A stretch of DNA of 20,713 bases from Isoetes engelmannii (taxonomy: Eukaryota > Streptophyta > Lycopodiopsida > Isoetales > Isoetaceae). Below, in pieces: positions 18,668-20,713 of this stretch. The stretch spans positions 1 through 20,713 of the forward strand of contig JAANSK020278602.1 in NCBI GenBank assembly GCA_011763485.2, read 5' to 3'. Position 1 is the stretch's first letter. The number at the start of each line of letters is the position of its first letter. The notes below the pieces were generated by a model. That model worked only from the letters and a program-made list of their open reading frames with translations, did not search any database and was not told the DNA's origin. Position numbers and translations under genes: made by a program.

Positions 18668-20321
18668 TCTTTTAGAGTGTGCATTTCATAAGCAAATTGG
18701 ATAATGACTTTATAGGCTAATTATATTAATTTATAGTATGTAATTACTTAAAAGAACATACCTTCTTTAGTTGAAAGCTTCCACGTTATTAGGAAGATTG
18801 GATGATATTTGAATTTCGGGACTAGAATTGGGTAATAGACTTAGGTCGTATCATTAGTATATAATGTCAAAAGTAAATGGCATTGCTAGCATCTAGTTCC
18901 ATGTGAAGGGAATGCAAGAAGCATATAAGAGAAGTGTGATTACATAATGCAGGGAGTAAATGACATTGCTTGCTCGACATGCCTCAGTTACTTGCTCTAT
19001 GATCGACGTTTGGTATTTCTCTTCACCTGGAAATGAAGTTAATTAATAGCTTTGAGTACAGGGCATGCAACATTGTATGATCATCCAATTATCATAACAT
19101 GAGAGCCATAAAATATTCATTTTTTTCACTTTTGACTTTAATGTCAATGGATGATAAATGAGAATTTCCATTGTTTTCCCAATGCAGTACCTTGGGATAT
19201 GCACAGGATTAGGATGGCAATTTTTTTTTTCCTTTCTTTCTCCCATTTTCCCTTTCTTTTTTTGGTCTCGGGGTGGATAGATTCTTGTGTTACTTCTTTA
19301 GAAAGTAACGAATAACCTATTTGGAACCAAACGAATGGAGAAAGTGGTTCATGAACTTTTCTCCTTTTGGTGATTGGTGGAATATATCATTTTTTGCTAG
19401 GATCTCTTTACAAGGTGCTCGTGTGTAAATGTTGGGCGGAATCTCAAGGAAGAATAAAGATTTCACACTACGATCAAAGAGCAATTATTTTCATGATAGG
19501 TTGCTTTGAAATGCAGCGATGCTATTATACATGTGCACAATTAAAAAACAGTGAACATGAGTGTTAAAATCAGAGATTCGTCAATTTAGGCATGATTCAC
19601 TTGCATTCACACTTACAATCAAATATTTAATTTCAAAACCATACATTTGTCATCAAAGCACAGTATAATTCCTAGATGACACTAATTCACGTGCCTTCTT
19701 TGCATAGGATCCCATAGACTGTCCTCTTTTTTTGCCTTAAATATACATTGAAGTTCTATCCTATTCCTCCAATACAATGTAGTTGAGTTGCGTGTCTCTA
19801 CACCCTTTCCTTTGCATGACATGTTTATTTGTTTGTAAGACACACCATTCTAGATATGTTGAAGTGTTTATTGTTTCCAATGAACCAACATGATGGGTAC
19901 CAAAATAATGCAAGGAATTGTATCCATATAACAATACCATACTTCGCGTACAAGTTTTCCTTGCTTTGAACTTGCAGATTGAAAGCTAATTATATAGTAA
20001 GACTCAAATATATAATTTTTGGTAGATTCATCATGATGTAATTGCAATTAATGTGTCACAACATTGATACACCCGTCTAACTATTCATGTATATGTAAAA
20101 AGCTTTATGACCATTTGATACAATGTAATCCTTGTCTCATCTATTGAAATTGTTCTATAAAAGAATACAAATTTGGGTCCCATCACCTTCATGGACGATA
20201 AATGACAATTAAATTTGATTCGTATAAAATTTGGATGTAATCATTTTCTTTACAATAAGAATCAAAGAAGTCAAGGATATAAATATGTCATTTCTCATAA
20301 TAAAGTCTGACGTCTTTCCCG
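18668..20321. other. Intergenic, AT-rich, no recognisable gene
   Basis: No gene, RNA gene or transposon protein motif is visible. Frames are under 70 codons. A T/C-rich run lies at about 19220-19263. A short direct repeat, agtaaatg-cattgct, occurs near 18871 and 18955. Confidence 0.5.
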
Positions 20322-20421
20322 AAAAAAAAAAAAAAAAAAAAAAAAACAAAAACAAAAACTAGCAGTAAGGCAGGCTTGGGGCAAAGAATGGAAGGGACAA
20401 GGGGAAAAAAAAAAAAAAAAA
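20322..20421. repeat. Two poly(A) runs, A25 and A17
   Basis: A25 at 20322-20346, followed by caaaaacaaaaac, and A17 at 20405-20421. The first could be the tail of a plus-strand retroposed sequence ending cgtctttcccg, but no body can be identified. Confidence 0.6.
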
Positions 20422-20546
20422 GAGGGAGGCGTTAAATGCAAACAACAGGTGGAGACGTGATCTATGAAGAAAATCAACTTACGAACCATTAATGGTTAAG
20501 GCATGTTTAAGGTCGCATTAATATTTGGAACATTTATACGCAGTTG

Positions 20547-20713
20547 TTTTTTTTTTTTTTTGAAGAACCGAGTCACCAATGTATTAAAAGAATAATAATG
20601 TTACAAAAATGAGTGAGGAGGAAAAGGAACTGTCCCGAAGGGACAGAGATACCTCAACACTCCGCAACAATATAACTCCACAAATATCAACAGATCCAAC
20701 CTCCCAGAACCAA
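20547..20713 (-). mobile_element. 3' end of a poly(A)-tailed LINE, cut by window edge
   Basis: A T15 run (20547-20561) is followed by gaagaaccgagtcaccaatg. Read on the minus strand this is ...ttttaatacattggtgactcggttcttc then poly(A), which resembles the 3' UTR end of common plant L1-type LINEs. The sequence ttttgtaacattattattct upstream also fits. The body extends beyond the window's right edge, so no coding motif is available. It differs from the CTATT-tailed LINEs at 14.6-18.6 kb. Confidence 0.55.

Noticed and set aside
18458-18691. 77-codon plus-strand frame rich in FYS/LFC
   Set aside because: It is the translation of a pentanucleotide tail, which reads open in this frame.

Overview
The window is nuclear DNA of a flowering plant. 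It holds one intron-containing gene of the plant-specific TTL family (tetratricopeptide repeats plus a thioredoxin-like domain), set among decayed plant retroelements: Ty1/copia, LINEs and a hAT-like MITE. The species cannot be fixed from the sequence. The first coding exon lacks the strong GC bias common in grass genes, which mildly disfavours a grass (inference). Nothing looks bacterial, viral or organellar.

Layout, left to right. 1-736: the 3' end of a Ty1/copia element (end of RNase H, polypurine tract, complete 3' LTR), inserted into an older, broken copia element at 737-1212, whose own 3' LTR starts at 1213. 1436-6060: AT-rich intergenic DNA with no recognisable gene, but with a 22-bp inverted repeat pair (2103-2218) and a GC-centred foldback with arms of about 53 bp (3069-3216). 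6060-6861: promoter and pyrimidine-rich leader. 6862-10628: the TTL-like gene on the + strand, with six clear coding exons and very short introns (68-87 bp). One intron has a GC donor. A further 72-nt stretch inside the thioredoxin-like domain looks like an intron but is in frame and stop-free. A poly(A) signal lies at 10975-10980.

10981-13068: intergenic. 13069-13515: two 169-bp tandem units (by eye about 92% alike) with promoter-like motifs, plus a degenerate third. 14140-14195: a perfect 28-bp tandem duplication. 14351-18585: a cluster of LINE pieces. It holds a short L1-like fragment, an older minus-strand copy (14601-15490) split by a 367-bp hAT-like MITE with an 8-bp target duplication, and a younger minus-strand copy (16026-18339) with reverse transcriptase motifs and a pentanucleotide tail. 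It also holds one clear and one tentative plus-strand 3' end of the same tail type. 18590-20546: AT-rich DNA with microsatellites and poly(A) runs. 20547-20713: the poly(A)-tailed 3' end of another LINE on the minus strand, cut by the window edge.

Only the TTL-like gene looks functional. Every transposon reading frame is truncated by the window edge or broken. TTL proteins are cytoplasmic/plasma-membrane scaffolds known in Arabidopsis for roles in abscisic acid and osmotic stress responses and brassinosteroid signalling. Here the TPR and thioredoxin-like parts are standard, while the N-terminal disordered region is far longer than in the Arabidopsis proteins.
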